52,341 nt of DNA from an uncultured beta proteobacterium (lineage in GTDB: Bacteria > Pseudomonadota > Gammaproteobacteria > Burkholderiales > Burkholderiaceae_C), in assembly GCA_903873485.1 (NCBI GenBank), contig CAIQOO010000085.1, positions 1 through 52,341 on the forward strand, written 5' to 3'. A program made the position numbers and the translations under genes. Position 1 is the first letter of the stretch. Every line of letters begins with the position of its first letter. This document shows, piece after piece, positions 9,145 through 19,319 of the stretch. Under the pieces are notes generated by a model. That model saw only the letters and a list, made by a program, of their open reading frames with translations, searched no databases and was not told the DNA's origin.

Positions 9145-10200
9145 ATGACCTTGCCGATTGCCATCACCCAGGGCGACCCCGCCGGTATCGGCCCCGAAAT
9201 CATCGTCAAGGCCTACCGCGATGCGCCGGATCAGACGCAAGGCTGTTTTGTGGTGGGCGACCTCGCCACCCTGCGCCGCGCGGCCCGGGTGGTGGCGGGT
9301 GATGCTGTGGTGCTGCCGGTGGCCTTGCTGACCGATGCGCAACAAGCGCTCAATGTTCCGCCGCGCTGCCTGCCGTTGCTGCAGATCGGTCTGGCAGGCT
9401 CTTTTTTGGCCCCATCCGCGCCAGTGCCGTTTGGCCAGCTTGGCGCCGTTGCTGGCCGGATGGCGGGCGACTGTGTGGTGTGGGCAGCCAATGCGGCGCT
9501 GCGTGGCGAGGTGGCGGCTTTGGTGACAGCGCCGTTGAACAAGGCCGCCTTGTCCATGGCAGGTGCACCGCACAGCGCGTTTGCCGGCCACACCGAAATG
9601 CTGCAGGCGCTGGCGGCCTCCCATACGCGGCAAGCCATTGCACAGTTGCCGGTGCGCATGATGCTGGCCAACGACGAACTGCGGGTGGTGCTGGTCAGCA
9701 TTCATTTGTCGATGCGTGATGCGCTGGCTGCGGTCACCTTTGACAATGTGTTGCAGACCTTGCTGATCACCCACCATGCCATCAAGGCCGTGCTCGGGCG
9801 GGTGCCACGCATTGGGGTTGCCGGACTCAATCCGCACGCCGGCGAGGGCGGCCTGTTTGGCTCGGAAGAGCAGCACATCATTGCGCCGGCGATTGCCGCC
9901 GCGCGCCTGCAAGGTCTTCAGGTCAGCGATCCGCTGGCCCCCGATACGGTGTTCATGCGAGCCCGCTCAAAAGGCGGTCAGCCTGGGGATTTTGACGTGG
10001 TGCTGGCGATGTACCACGACCAGGGTTTGATTCCGGTCAAGTACCTGGGCATCGAAAAGGGGGTTAATGTCACGCTGGGCCTGCCGCTGGTGCGCACCAG
10101 CCCGGATCATGGCACCGCTTTTGATATTGCCGGCACCGGTCAGGCCGATGCATCCAGCCTGATCGAGGCGATTCGGGTGGCACGCCAGTTAAGCCGGTAA
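9145..10200 (+). CDS. pdxA: 4-hydroxythreonine-4-phosphate dehydrogenase
   Basis: It oxidises 4-phosphohydroxy-L-threonine in the DXP-dependent pyridoxal phosphate pathway. At 351 residues it has normal length. N-terminal ITQGDPAGIGPEI, the metal-ligand segments AGHTEM and NPHAGEGGLFG, and YHDQGLIPVK are intact. I chose ATG 9145 because the family starts directly before the TQGDPAG motif; the frame stays open upstream but overlaps the Nif3-like gene. Confidence 0.95.
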   Translation: MTLPIAITQGDPAGIGPEIIVKAYRDAPDQTQGCFVVGDLATLRRAARVVAGDAVVLPVALLTDAQQALNVPPRCLPLLQIGLAGSFLAPSAPVPFGQLGAVAGRMAGDCVVWAANAALRGEVAALVTAPLNKAALSMAGAPHSAFAGHTEMLQALAASHTRQAIAQLPVRMMLANDELRVVLVSIHLSMRDALAAVTFDNVLQTLLITHHAIKAVLGRVPRIGVAGLNPHAGEGGLFGSEEQHIIAPAIAAARLQGLQVSDPLAPDTVFMRARSKGGQPGDFDVVLAMYHDQGLIPVKYLGIEKGVNVTLGLPLVRTSPDHGTAFDIAGTGQADASSLIEAIRVARQLSR

Positions 10201-10225
10201 AGTGCCACAGATAATGAATAAAATC

Positions 10226-10274
10226 AGGCTCAAGCCCTTGCTGGTAAAGTGCAGATAGCTATATTTTATATAGC
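10226..10274 (+). repeat. Dispersed short element, copy 3
   Basis: Intergenic copy between pdxA and the end of mscL, with AGCCCTTG and the 3' hairpin ATAGCTAT...ATATAGC; it ends two bases before the mscL stop. Confidence 0.75.
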
Positions 10275-10275
10275 A

Positions 10276-10704
10276 TCATTTCTTCAGGTTGTCGCGGATT
10301 TCACGCAGCAGCAACACGTCTTCAGGCGTCGCCGGGGGTGCGGGAGGCGTGGCCGGTGCTTCTTTTTTCAGGCGGTTGATTTGCTTGACCATCATGAAAA
10401 TGATGAAAGCCAAAATTGCAAAGTTGACCGCCACGGTGATGAAGCTGCCATAGGCAAATACCGGCACGCCAGCTTTTTTCAGGTCGGCCAAAGTTCTGGC
10501 GGTGCCCTCTGGAACCTGGCCCAGTGCAATGAAAAGATTGGAAAAATCAAGTTTGCCGATGATGGCGCCGACGATGGGCATCACCATGTCGCTGACCACC
10601 GACTCGACAATCTTGCCAAAAGCTCCGCCAATGATCACGCCCACCGCAAGGTCCATCACATTGCCCTTGATGGCAAACTCTTTGAACTCGGTCATCATGC
10701 TCAT
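10276..10704 (-). CDS. mscL: Large-conductance mechanosensitive channel
   Basis: MscL is an inner-membrane homopentamer that releases solutes under osmotic downshock. At 142 residues it shows the canonical N-terminus [21 protein letters not shown], two membrane helices and the charged C-terminal helix [17 protein letters not shown] 10704 is preceded by AAAGGAAA. It lies alone on the minus strand, divergent from petA. Confidence 0.97.
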   Translation of the reverse strand: MSMMTEFKEFAIKGNVMDLAVGVIIGGAFGKIVESVVSDMVMPIVGAIIGKLDFSNLFIALGQVPEGTARTLADLKKAGVPVFAYGSFITVAVNFAILAFIIFMMVKQINRLKKEAPATPPAPPATPEDVLLLREIRDNLKK

Positions 10705-10882
10705 GAAATTTCCTTTCTGAAATGGTTAAAAACGCGCAGAGTATCGCGGAATTGGGCGACTCAACCTTCAGCACTGGGCTGCCCGAATCGGTCGGGCGGT
10801 CAGCTTCGTGACAAAGTCGCTCAGCTACAATCAAAAACTGTTACCCAGTTACCTATTGTGGTCTTTATCATTGAGGATTTCC

Positions 10883-11497
10883 ATGAGTGAAGCTTTTTCC
10901 GAAAGCCACCTGAATGACGCCAGCAAGCGAACCTGGCTGATTGCATCCGGCTGCGCTGGTGCCGTTGGCGGTGTCGCGGCAGTCGTTCCCTTTGTCAGTT
11001 CTTTTCTCCCTTCCGAAAAAGCCAAGGCGGCAGGTGCGGCGGTCGAGGCCGATATTTCGGCACTGGTCCCCGGCGAGAAAATGACGGTCGAATGGCGCGG
11101 CAAGCCGGTCTGGATCGTGCGCCGAACACCTGAGATGTTGGCGGCCTTGCCAAAACTCAATGACCAGTTGGCAGATCCCAAGTCCGAGCGCAAACCGGCC
11201 GACCAGGCGCCAGAGTACGCGCGCAATGAAGTCCGTTCACGCAAGCCCGAGTATCTGGTGGTGGTGGGTATTTGTACCCATCTGGGCTGTTCGCCTTCCG
11301 ACAAGTTCAAGACCGGTCCACAGCCTTCCTTGCCCGACGATTGGCAGGGCGGTTTTTTCTGCCCTTGCCACGGTTCCACCTTTGATCTGGCCGGGCGGGT
11401 CTATAAAAACAAGCCAGCACCCGACAATCTCGAAGTGCCACCCCACCTATATCTGTCAGACACCAAGCTGCTCATTGGTGACGACAAGAAAGCCTAA
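10883..11497 (+). CDS. petA: Cytochrome bc1 Rieske iron-sulfur subunit
   Basis: This 204-residue Rieske protein transfers electrons from ubiquinol to cytochrome c1. The 2Fe-2S ligands are in CTHLGC (about 131-136) and CPCHGS. Its N-terminus is a membrane anchor of Tat type ([20 protein letters not shown]), though the usual twin arginine appears as KR. I took ATG 10883 (GAGGA at 10873-10877); an upstream ATG at 10808 would add 25 unrelated residues. Confidence 0.95.
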   Translation: MSEAFSESHLNDASKRTWLIASGCAGAVGGVAAVVPFVSSFLPSEKAKAAGAAVEADISALVPGEKMTVEWRGKPVWIVRRTPEMLAALPKLNDQLADPKSERKPADQAPEYARNEVRSRKPEYLVVVGICTHLGCSPSDKFKTGPQPSLPDDWQGGFFCPCHGSTFDLAGRVYKNKPAPDNLEVPPHLYLSDTKLLIGDDKKA

Positions 11498-11508
11498 GGA
11501 CAAACAAC

Positions 11509-12909
11509 ATGGCTGAATTTCACGACATTTCCCCGAACGCCCCGCTGGGCGACAAGGCGCTCAACTGGGTTGACAACCGGTTTCCGCTGTCCAAGCTCTT
11601 CAAAGAGCACATGAGCGAGTATTACGCGCCCAAAAATTTCAACTTTTGGTACATCTTTGGCTCGCTGTCTCTTTTGGTGCTGGTGATCCAGATCGTCACC
11701 GGCATCTTTTTGGTGATGCACTACAAACCCGATGCGGCGGTGGCGTTTGCTTCAGTGGAATACATCATGCGTGATGTGCCGTGGGGCTGGCTGATTCGCT
11801 ACATGCATTCCACCGGGGCTTCGGCATTTTTTGTGGTGGTGTATTTGCACATGTTCCGGGGCCTGATGTATGGCAGCTACCGCAAGCCGCGCGAGTTGAT
11901 CTGGCTGTTCGGCTGCGGCATTTTCTTAGCCCTGATGGCGGAGGCTTTCATGGGTTATCTGCTGCCCTGGGGGCAGATGAGTTACTGGGGCGCGCAGGTG
12001 ATCGTGAATCTGTTTTCTGCCATTCCCTTCATTGGCCCCGATCTGGCTTTGCTGATCCGCGGCGATTTTGTGGTGGGGGATGCCACGCTGAACCGATTCT
12101 TCAGCTTTCATGTGATCGCAGTGCCGCTGGTATTGCTGGGTCTGGTGGTCGCCCACATCATTGCCTTGCACGAGGTTGGCTCCAACAATCCCGACGGCGT
12201 CGAAATCAAGGCCACCAAAGATGCCAGGGGCATCCCGCTGGACGGCATTCCGTTCCATCCCTACTACTCGGTGCATGACGTATTTGGGGTCAGCGTGTTT
12301 CTGTTTGTCTTCAGCGCAGTGGTGTTTTTTGCACCCGAGATGGGCGGCTATTTTCTCGAATACAACAACTTCATCCCGGCCGATCCATTCCAGACGCCCC
12401 TGCACATTGCACCGGTCTGGTATTTCACGCCGTTTTACACCCTGCTGCGTGCCGTTACCACTGAGATGATGTATGTGCTGATTGCCTGTGTCATCATCGG
12501 TGCCGTGCTGGCCGTCGCCAAAATCAAAATGCCCGCGCTGTTCAAGGCGCTGATTGTCGGTGGCGCTGTCGTCATTTCGGCCATGATGATGGCCATCGAT
12601 GCCAAATTCTGGGGTGTCGTGGCGATGGGTGGCGGTGTCGTGATTTTGTTCTTCCTGCCTTGGCTCGACAACAGCCCGGTCAAGTCCATTCGTTACCGCC
12701 CGGATTGGCACAAGTACCTTTACGCCGTGTTTGTCATCAACTTCTTCGTCATTGGCTATCTGGGAACACAACCGGTGTCGGTCATCGCCGGGCGTATTTC
12801 CCAGGCTGGAACCCTGTTTTACTTCGGCTTTTTTATTCTGATGCCCTGGTGGAGTCGTCTCGGTACCTTTAAAACAGTGCCGAGTCGCGTTACTTTCACG
12901 GCGCATTGA
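11509..12909 (+). CDS. petB: Cytochrome bc1 cytochrome b subunit
   Basis: This 466-residue integral membrane subunit holds both b haems and the quinol sites. Histidine pairs lie in the second and fourth helices, and the Qo-site motif FFAPEMGG (a PEWY-type position) is visible about residue 280. It is followed by the extra C-terminal helices usual in betaproteobacterial full-length cytochrome b. It lies 11 bases after petA and 15 before petC. Confidence 0.95.
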   Translation: MAEFHDISPNAPLGDKALNWVDNRFPLSKLFKEHMSEYYAPKNFNFWYIFGSLSLLVLVIQIVTGIFLVMHYKPDAAVAFASVEYIMRDVPWGWLIRYMHSTGASAFFVVVYLHMFRGLMYGSYRKPRELIWLFGCGIFLALMAEAFMGYLLPWGQMSYWGAQVIVNLFSAIPFIGPDLALLIRGDFVVGDATLNRFFSFHVIAVPLVLLGLVVAHIIALHEVGSNNPDGVEIKATKDARGIPLDGIPFHPYYSVHDVFGVSVFLFVFSAVVFFAPEMGGYFLEYNNFIPADPFQTPLHIAPVWYFTPFYTLLRAVTTEMMYVLIACVIIGAVLAVAKIKMPALFKALIVGGAVVISAMMMAIDAKFWGVVAMGGGVVILFFLPWLDNSPVKSIRYRPDWHKYLYAVFVINFFVIGYLGTQPVSVIAGRISQAGTLFYFGFFILMPWWSRLGTFKTVPSRVTFTAH

Positions 12910-12924
12910 GCAGGAGAACACAAC

Positions 12925-13614
12925 ATGAAAACCATGGGTTTCACGCAAAAAATGATTCTTGGCTTGATGATCGTGCTGGGTCTGACGACTTCAGTGCAAG
13001 CCAATGTTGCCGGTCCGGCCTGGGACAAGGCCCCCGACAAGATCAATGACATGGCCGCCTTGCAAAGCGGTGCCAAGACCTTCGTCAACTATTGTCTGAA
13101 TTGCCATTCGGCAGCGTTCATGCGCTTCAACCGTTTGCAGGACATCGGCCTGACGCCAGAACAAATCAGGGACAACCTGCTGGTCACCAATGCCAAATTG
13201 GGCGACACCATGAAGGCCGCCATTGATCCGCAGCAGGCCAAGGGCTGGTTTGGTGTCAATCCACCGGATCTCACGGTGATTGCACGCTCGCGGGCTGGTG
13301 CCGGGGGTACTGGTACCGACTATCTTTACTCCTACATGCGCGGTTTTTACAAAGACGAGACCAAGCCAACCGGCTGGAACAACCATATTTTCCCGAATGT
13401 CGCCATGCCGCATGTTTTGTGGGAAATGCAAAGCACGCTGACACCGGCCCAATATGACCAGACCATGGCCGATCTTGTCAACTACTTGCAGTGGATGGCA
13501 GAGCCTGCCCAGACTTCCAGAAAAAACATCGGTATTTGGGTTCTGGTGTTTTTGGCCGGTTTGTCTTTTCTGACCTGGCGGCTCAATGCCGCCTACTGGA
13601 AAGACATCAAGTAG
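12925..13614 (+). CDS. petC: Cytochrome bc1 cytochrome c1 subunit
   Basis: This 229-residue protein has a cleavable signal peptide ending near VQA (about residue 27), the haem-binding CLNCH (about residues 56-60), a methionine ligand region around AMPHVLWEM, and a C-terminal membrane anchor (IGIWVLVFLAGLSFLTW). It passes electrons to soluble cytochrome c. Confidence 0.95.
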   Translation: MKTMGFTQKMILGLMIVLGLTTSVQANVAGPAWDKAPDKINDMAALQSGAKTFVNYCLNCHSAAFMRFNRLQDIGLTPEQIRDNLLVTNAKLGDTMKAAIDPQQAKGWFGVNPPDLTVIARSRAGAGGTGTDYLYSYMRGFYKDETKPTGWNNHIFPNVAMPHVLWEMQSTLTPAQYDQTMADLVNYLQWMAEPAQTSRKNIGIWVLVFLAGLSFLTWRLNAAYWKDIK

Positions 13615-13714
13615 CTGGATTTATTGATCTGCCCGGCCTTTGGGTGCGGTGCAGATTCTTCAGAGTGGGATGCTTGACGGCTACCCGCTCTTTTATTTTT
13701 CAGGAGCCTTCACC

Positions 13715-14326
13715 ATGATGGTGCTTTACTCGGGCACGACTTGCCCTTTTTCTCACCGTTGCCGGTTTGTGTTGTTCGAAAAAGGCATGGATTTTGAAAT
13801 TCGGGATGTTGACCTTTACAACAAGCCGGAAGACATCAGCGTGATGAATCCCTATGGGCAAGTGCCGATTCTGGTTGAGCGCGACCTCATTTTGTATGAG
13901 TCGAACATCATTAACGAATATATCGACGAGCGTTTTCCGCATCCCCAGTTGATGCCGGGTGACCCGGTTGACCGGGCGCGGGTCAGGCTTTTCCTGCTCA
14001 ATTTTGAAAAAGAGCTGTTTGTGCATGTGTCAACGCTGGAGTCCCGCACTGCCAAGTCGAATGAAAAAGCGCTGGAAAAAGCGCGGACGCATGTTCGTGA
14101 CCGCCTGACCCAGTTGGCACCGGTTTTCCTGAAAAACAAGTTCATGCTGGGTGATGGATTTTCGATGCTGGATGTCGCCATTGCACCGCTGCTTTGGCGG
14201 CTCGACTACTACGGCATTGAGTTGAGTAAAAACGCGGCACCCCTGCTCAAGTATGCCGAGCGCATATTTTCGCGCCCGGCTTACATTGAAGCACTGACAC
14301 CTTCCGAAAAAGTGATGCGTAAATAG
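13715..14326 (+). CDS. sspA: Stringent starvation protein A
   Basis: This GST-fold protein associates with RNA polymerase; the thioredoxin-like N-terminal domain shows SGTTCPFSHRCR and PYGQVPILVERD, and the helical C-terminal domain completes 203 residues. I took ATG 13715 with CAGGAG at 13701-13706, not the upstream in-frame ATG at 13640. It follows petC and precedes sspB, the usual pet-ssp arrangement in this group. Confidence 0.93.
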   Translation: MMVLYSGTTCPFSHRCRFVLFEKGMDFEIRDVDLYNKPEDISVMNPYGQVPILVERDLILYESNIINEYIDERFPHPQLMPGDPVDRARVRLFLLNFEKELFVHVSTLESRTAKSNEKALEKARTHVRDRLTQLAPVFLKNKFMLGDGFSMLDVAIAPLLWRLDYYGIELSKNAAPLLKYAERIFSRPAYIEALTPSEKVMRK

Positions 14327-14338
14327 GCGGCCATTCAC

Positions 14339-14857
14339 ATGTCGGCGAATCAAGCTCAAAAGGCCAGTTCAACCCGCCCCTATCTCATTCGCGCCTTGCA
14401 CGAATGGTGTTGCGACAACGGTTTCACGCCCTATATTACCGTGTCGGTTGACAATTCTGTGCAAGTGCCAAGGGAGTATGTCAAGGACGACGAGATTGTT
14501 CTCAACATTGGTTTTGATGCAACGACGGCGCTGAACATCGGCAATGAGTACCTTGAATTCAAGGCGCGGTTTTCCGGTGCAGTTCGCGACATCATGGTTC
14601 CGATCGACCAGATCACCGCTATCTTTGCGCGTGAAAACGGGCAGGGCATGGCATTTCCGATGGCCGATGTCTCTGAAAGAAAGCCGTCAATTTCCAAGGC
14701 GCCAACCCGTGCCACTATTTCACTGGCGCAGTCAGCACCTGATTTGCCTGGTGACAACGGACAGGCTGTTGATGCAGGCATGGATTCCGGCAACCCTCAG
14801 AACCCTGACCCGACACCACCCCGGGGTCCAAAACCGGCGTTAACACGCATCAAATAG
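14339..14857 (+). CDS. sspB: ClpXP specificity-enhancing factor SspB
   Basis: This 172-residue adaptor delivers ssrA-tagged proteins to ClpXP. The folded domain (residues 10-110) has RPYLIRALHEWCCDNGFTPY and NIGFDATTALNIGN; a disordered Pro-rich linker leads to a C-terminal ALTRIK tail, the ClpX-binding end. Confidence 0.95.
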   Translation: MSANQAQKASSTRPYLIRALHEWCCDNGFTPYITVSVDNSVQVPREYVKDDEIVLNIGFDATTALNIGNEYLEFKARFSGAVRDIMVPIDQITAIFARENGQGMAFPMADVSERKPSISKAPTRATISLAQSAPDLPGDNGQAVDAGMDSGNPQNPDPTPPRGPKPALTRIK

Positions 14858-15056
14858 GCATGGTGTCAGCAATTCGCAAGACAGCAACGACTTGCCGTGG
14901 CAGTGGAATGACATTGGCTTGCCCGTTGATTTGCTGCGCTTTGGTGTGCTTTTTGGCATGAGAATGCGTCCCCCGCATTTCGAGTTAACTGGTCAAGTTC
15001 CCTCCACTTAGGTGATTTTTAGCATGAGTTCACCAGCCACACCATATAAATCAAAG
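14858..15056. other. Spacer between sspB and hisD (first part)
   Basis: No gene and no tRNA was found in the 402-base gap between sspB and hisD. This part holds an IS-end-like sequence at 15008-15036; the next part holds a terminator. It is the junction between the pet-ssp block and the displaced his genes. Confidence 0.5.
15008..15036. repeat. Relict insertion-sequence end
   Basis: TTAGGTGATTTTTA is identical to 52203-52216, where it abuts the broken vapC and a transposase tail, and about 11 of the next 14 positions also match with one gap. Its outer parts can pair as GGTGA/TCACC. I read it as a solitary IS end. Confidence 0.5.
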
Positions 15057-15088
15057 ACTTGGCGTCAAAAAAACGCCAAGTTTTTTTT
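15057..15088 (+). terminator. Intrinsic terminator
   Basis: A perfect 9-bp stem ACTTGGCGT/ACGCCAAGT with a 7-base loop is followed by eight T. It would end the petABC-sspAB transcript and isolates hisD from it. Confidence 0.9.
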
Positions 15089-15259
15089 GTCATTTTTGTC
15101 GCTCCGGTTGCCGTTTCTCTGAGGCTGTTCAATGATAGGCGTGGCGTATAGCAAAGCCAGCCGCAACAGCGTTTTGGCCGCTTTGCCTTCATGCCATAAA
15201 GTACAGTTGCAAACCGCTATGCTCAAGGCTGGCAACATGACAATCGATCTGATGCAACA

Positions 15260-16633
15260 ATGAATTTAATAGCTACTCCCGCACGTCTGTCAACGGTTAC
15301 AAGCACATTTGATGCTGATTTCAAGGCGCGCCTGCACTGGTCGGCAGATACCGACGCCGGCATCGAGCAACGCGTCGCCGACATTTTGGCGGATGTGCAA
15401 CAGCGTGGCGATGCGGCAGTGCTCGACTACACGCAGCGCTTTGACGGCCTGCAGGCCAGCCGCCTAGCCGAGCTGGAGCTGACGCAGGCGGAACTTGAGA
15501 ATGCCTTTGCGGCCTTGCCCGATGACCAGCGTCAGGCCCTGCAGGCCGCAGCGCGGCGGGTACGCAGCTACCACCAGGCGCAGCGCAAGGCCAGTGGCGA
15601 GAGCTGGAGCTACCGCGACGAAGACGGCACCCTGCTGGGCCAAAAAGTCACACCACTGGACCGTGTTGGCATCTATGTGCCTGGTGGCAAGGCGGCTTAT
15701 CCCAGCAGCGTGCTGATGAATGCCATCCCGGCCCATGTGGCCGGTGTCGGCGAGATCATCATGGTGGTGCCGACACCCGTGCGTGGCAGCCTGGCCAGCG
15801 GCGGGCTGGGCGGGGCACCGGATGCGGCAGGTGCCAAACCTGAACTGAACAACCTGGTGCTGGCCGCAGCCTATGTGGCTGGCGTGACCCGCGCCTTCAC
15901 CATTGGCGGGGCGCAGGCGGTGGCGGCGCTGGCTTATGGCACGGCGACCATCCCGAAGGTGGACAAGATCACCGGCCCCGGCAACGCCTATGTCGCCAGC
16001 GCCAAAAAGCGGGTGTTTGGCGTGGTCGGCATCGACATGATTGCCGGCCCGAGCGAGATTCTGGTGCTGGCCGACGGCAGCACGCCGCCCGACTGGGTGG
16101 CGATGGACTTGTTTAGCCAGGCCGAGCATGACGAACTGGCGCAAAGCATATTGCTGTGCCCGGATGCCGCTTACATCGAACAGGTGCAGGCATCCATCAA
16201 CCGCCTGCTGCCCAGCCTGCCGCGCCGCGACATCATTGCCAAGTCGCTCAATGGACGCGGCGCGCTGATTTTGACGCGCAGCATGGAAGAGGCTTGCGCC
16301 ATCAGCAACCGCATTGCACCCGAGCATCTGGAAGTCAGCAGCCGTGACCCGCACCGCTGGGAGCCGCTGCTCAGGCATGCCGGGGCGATTTTTCTGGGGG
16401 CCTACACCAGCGAGAGTCTGGGCGACTACTGCGCCGGCCCGAACCATGTGCTGCCGACCAGTGGCACGGCGCGCTTTTCATCGCCGCTGGGCGTGTACGA
16501 CTTTCAAAAGCGCAGCAGCCTGATCGAGGTCAGCGAAGCCGGTGCCCAGACGCTGGGGCAAATTGCCTCGGTGCTGGCGCATGGCGAAGGCCTGCAGGCA
16601 CATGCCAGAGCGGCCGAGATGCGGCTGCGTTGA
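15260..16633 (+). CDS. hisD: Histidinol dehydrogenase
   Basis: It carries out the last two oxidations of histidine synthesis with NAD and zinc. At 457 residues it is full length, with [29 protein letters not shown] and the zinc and base residues in QAEHDE. In most Comamonadaceae hisG precedes it and hisC follows; neither is here. The next gene, hisB, begins 195 bases later. Confidence 0.96.
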   Translation: MNLIATPARLSTVTSTFDADFKARLHWSADTDAGIEQRVADILADVQQRGDAAVLDYTQRFDGLQASRLAELELTQAELENAFAALPDDQRQALQAAARRVRSYHQAQRKASGESWSYRDEDGTLLGQKVTPLDRVGIYVPGGKAAYPSSVLMNAIPAHVAGVGEIIMVVPTPVRGSLASGGLGGAPDAAGAKPELNNLVLAAAYVAGVTRAFTIGGAQAVAALAYGTATIPKVDKITGPGNAYVASAKKRVFGVVGIDMIAGPSEILVLADGSTPPDWVAMDLFSQAEHDELAQSILLCPDAAYIEQVQASINRLLPSLPRRDIIAKSLNGRGALILTRSMEEACAISNRIAPEHLEVSSRDPHRWEPLLRHAGAIFLGAYTSESLGDYCAGPNHVLPTSGTARFSSPLGVYDFQKRSSLIEVSEAGAQTLGQIASVLAHGEGLQAHARAAEMRLR

Positions 16634-16715
16634 AGCCGCCGATGCTGATCGTCCAGATATTGCTGCACATGCCCGATGCCCGGAAAACCTTGGACGGCAT
16701 TAAAACGCGTGGTAT

Positions 16716-16741
16716 GTTCTGATCAAGAACATTTCTAAAAT
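16716..16741 (+). promoter_or_regulatory. Palindrome and possible -10 before hisB
   Basis: GTTCT-GATCA-AGAAC (16716-16730) is a 15-bp palindrome followed by TAAAAT (16736-16741). In the absence of hisC the spacer may now carry its own promoter for hisB. No good -35 is visible, so this is tentative. Confidence 0.35.
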
Positions 16742-16828
16742 ACACTTTCTTCTTAACCCTTGCCTGCGCCTGACGGTCGGCACTGTGCCTGAAAACCGTC
16801 AACTGCCGGCAGCCCGAAAAGCCTTTCC

Positions 16829-17467
16829 ATGACCAACTATCCGCTGACTGAACTCCCTGAAACACCGGCCACCTGCGCGCCCCGCATGGCCGAACTGTGT
16901 CGCAACACTGCCGAAACACAGGTGAGCGTGCGCGTCAATCTTGACGGCACCGGGGTCTCGCGCCTGCATACTGGCATTGGTTTTTTTGACCACATGCTCG
17001 ACCAGATCGCCCGCCACGGCCTGATCGATCTGGATGTTGATGCCGAGGGTGACCTGCACATCGATGCCCATCACACGGTGGAAGATGTCGGCATCACATT
17101 CGGGCAGGCGGTACACAAGGCGGTGGGCGACAAAAAAGGCATTCGCCGCTATGGCCATGCTTATGTGCCGCTCGATGAGGCATTGAGCCGCGTGGTGATT
17201 GATTTTTCTGGCCGGCCCGGTCTGGTGATGAACCTGCCTTTTACCAGCGGCAGCATTGGCACGTTTGACACCCAGTTGGTGCATGAATTTTTCCAGGGCT
17301 TTGCCAACCACGCATTTGTCACGCTGCATATCGACAGCCTCAAGGGTGACAACGCGCACCACCAGGCCGAAAGCGTGTTCAAGGCCTTTGCCCGTGCCTT
17401 GCGCAGCGCGCTGGAGTTTGACCCGCGCGCGCCCGGCAGCATTCCCTCGACCAAGGGAAGTTTGTGA
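16829..17467 (+). CDS. hisB: Imidazoleglycerol-phosphate dehydratase
   Basis: This is the monofunctional dehydratase (212 residues), without the phosphatase domain of the enterobacterial HisB. The Mn-binding histidine motifs [25 protein letters not shown] and [17 protein letters not shown] are all present. It is separated from hisH by 61 bases, most of them made of dispersed element copy 4. Confidence 0.96.
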   Translation: MTNYPLTELPETPATCAPRMAELCRNTAETQVSVRVNLDGTGVSRLHTGIGFFDHMLDQIARHGLIDLDVDAEGDLHIDAHHTVEDVGITFGQAVHKAVGDKKGIRRYGHAYVPLDEALSRVVIDFSGRPGLVMNLPFTSGSIGTFDTQLVHEFFQGFANHAFVTLHIDSLKGDNAHHQAESVFKAFARALRSALEFDPRAPGSIPSTKGSL

Positions 17468-17495
17468 TTTGTTTGCAGTTTATATGAAATATCGA

Positions 17496-17542
17496 CCTCC
17501 AGCGCTTGCTGGTACTGCGTAGATAGCTATGACATTTATAGT
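17496..17542 (+). repeat. Dispersed short element, copy 4 (supplies hisH start)
   Basis: It matches CCAGCGCTTGCTGG, TGCGTAGATAGCTAT and ATTTATAGT. The ATG at 17529 used by hisH lies inside the element's 3' hairpin. Confidence 0.72.
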
Positions 17543-18233
17543 AAACAGGCATTCCAAAAAAACCATTGCCGTGGTCGATTACGGCATGGGCAACCTGCGC
17601 TCGGTCACCAACGCCGTCATCGCCGCCGCCCGTGGCGCGCAGCTTGAGGTGGTCTGGACCCAGCGCCCCGAAGAGGTCATGGCGGCCGACCGGGTGGTGT
17701 TGCCGGGGCAGGGGGCGATTCGCGACTGCATGCGCGAGCTGCGCGACTCCGGCATGTACCCCGCCGTGATGCATGCGCTGGTCAACAAGCCGATCATGGG
17801 GGTTTGTGTCGGCATGCAAATGCTGCTCGACCACAGCCACGAAGGCCATGCGGGCGATGGCGGGCAGGGCACAACTTGCCTGGGCCAGATTCACGGTGAA
17901 GTCATCAAGTTTGAGCTGGCCGGGCAGTTGCAGCCCGACGGCAGCCGCTACAAAGTGCCCCAAATGGGCTGGAATCAGGTCTATCAAAACAACCATGGTG
18001 CACCACCCCATCCGATCTGGGATGGCGTGCCCGACGGCAGCTATTTCTACTTTGTGCACAGTTTTTACGCCAAACCGTCTGATGCGCGCAACAGCGTGGG
18101 CGAGACTGACTACGGTCAACGCTTTTGTTCAGCCATTGCGCGTGATAATATTTTTGCAACCCAATTCCACCCCGAAAAAAGTTCGCTGCACGGTTTGTCT
18201 CTCTATCGCAATTTTCTGCACTGGAACCCCTGA
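17529..18233 (+). CDS. hisH: Imidazole glycerol phosphate synthase, glutaminase subunit
   Basis: This class I glutamine amidotransferase feeds ammonia to HisF. The nucleophile is in [13 protein letters not shown] (about residue 97) and the His-Glu pair in FHPEKS. At 234 residues it is somewhat longer than usual because the first 10-12 codons derive from the dispersed element at 17496-17542; the conserved domain begins at [12 protein letters not shown]. There is no good Shine-Dalgarno before ATG 17529. HisF, its obligate partner, is not encoded in this window. Confidence 0.94.
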   Translation: MTFIVNRHSKKTIAVVDYGMGNLRSVTNAVIAAARGAQLEVVWTQRPEEVMAADRVVLPGQGAIRDCMRELRDSGMYPAVMHALVNKPIMGVCVGMQMLLDHSHEGHAGDGGQGTTCLGQIHGEVIKFELAGQLQPDGSRYKVPQMGWNQVYQNNHGAPPHPIWDGVPDGSYFYFVHSFYAKPSDARNSVGETDYGQRFCSAIARDNIFATQFHPEKSSLHGLSLYRNFLHWNP

Positions 18234-18389
18234 TTTTTGGTTTTCATGAACACCAAGCGACACCTCACCCGATGAGCGTTCATTGTCCGTTTTGCGCCTG
18301 CAAAATTTCATGCTGCCTGCACCTGTGTCCTCCGACCGCGACAGCCAGCGCGCCGATCACCTAACTTCCTTTTTTTCCTTTCAAGCATC

Positions 18390-19130
18390 ATGCTGTTAAT
18401 TCCTGCGATTGATCTCAAAGACGGTCATTGTGTTCGCCTGCAACAAGGCGACATGGAACTTGCCACCATTTTTAGCGAGGAACCCGCCGTGATGGCGCGC
18501 AGTTGGGTGGACAAGGGTGCCAGGCGCCTGCACCTGGTCGATTTGAACGGCGCCTTTGCCGGCCATCCCAAAAATGAAGCGGCCATTCGCAAGATACTCA
18601 AGCTTGTCGGCAGCGAGATTGATGTGCAGTTGGGCGGCGGCATTCGCGATCTCGACACCATTGAGCGCTATCTGGATGCCGGCCTGCGCTATGTCATCAT
18701 CGGCACCGCTGCCGTGCGCAACCCCGGCTTTTTGCAAGATGCCTGCACCGCGTTTGGCGGCCACATCATCGTCGGCCTGGATGCCAAAGACGGCAAGGTT
18801 GCCACCGATGGCTGGAGCAAGCTGACCCGCCACGACGTGGTTGATCTGGGCAAGAAGTTTGAAGACTTCGGGGTCGAATCAATCATCTACACCGACATTG
18901 GCCGCGACGGCATGCTGACCGGTATCAACATCGATGCCACCGTGCGGCTGGCCCAGGCTTTGACAATTCCGGTGATCGCCTCCGGTGGCCTGTCGAACAT
19001 GGCGGACATTGAAGCGCTGTGCGAGGTGGAAGGCGAAGGAATCGAAGGCGTGATTTGCGGGCGCGCCATCTACAGTGGCAATCTTGATTTTGAAGCGGCG
19101 CAGGAACTCGCCGATGCGTTGAATGGGTAG
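18390..19130 (+). CDS. hisA: ProFAR isomerase
   Basis: This is a (beta-alpha)8-barrel enzyme of 246 residues that isomerises the aminoaldose to the aminoketose form of the histidine intermediate. The catalytic Asp lies in [15 protein letters not shown] and the second in [10 protein letters not shown]; the phosphate-binding GGI and ASGGL motifs are intact. In relatives hisF follows at once; here the coding strand stops and a convergent unit begins 189 bases on. Confidence 0.96.
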   Translation: MLLIPAIDLKDGHCVRLQQGDMELATIFSEEPAVMARSWVDKGARRLHLVDLNGAFAGHPKNEAAIRKILKLVGSEIDVQLGGGIRDLDTIERYLDAGLRYVIIGTAAVRNPGFLQDACTAFGGHIIVGLDAKDGKVATDGWSKLTRHDVVDLGKKFEDFGVESIIYTDIGRDGMLTGINIDATVRLAQALTIPVIASGGLSNMADIEALCEVEGEGIEGVICGRAIYSGNLDFEAAQELADALNG

Positions 19131-19319
19131 GGATATAACTCCGCTTTGGCGTGCCTTGGGCATGTCGTGCGGTTCTGGCTTGGGCAGTACCAAGTTATAG
19201 ATGGGTTAGGTTGAGACTCTGGCCGCAGCGGTGATGTGCCTTGAATGCCCGGACCGCATGGCTGCGCTGCTCCATCCGTCGTTTGCCCGACAAGTCTTGC
19301 ACGACTCCGTCAGGGCAGG

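Noticed and set aside
10826..10831. TACAAT as petA -10
   Set aside because: No -35 at suitable distance and no extended -10; too weak to list.
14858..15259. tRNA gene after sspB
   Set aside because: No T-loop GGTTCGA-type sequence or acceptor pairing could be found.
15255..15275. Possible reversed dispersed element at the hisD start (AATTTAATAGCT)
   Set aside because: Only about 12 bases match and the CCCTTATG and GCGC blocks are missing.
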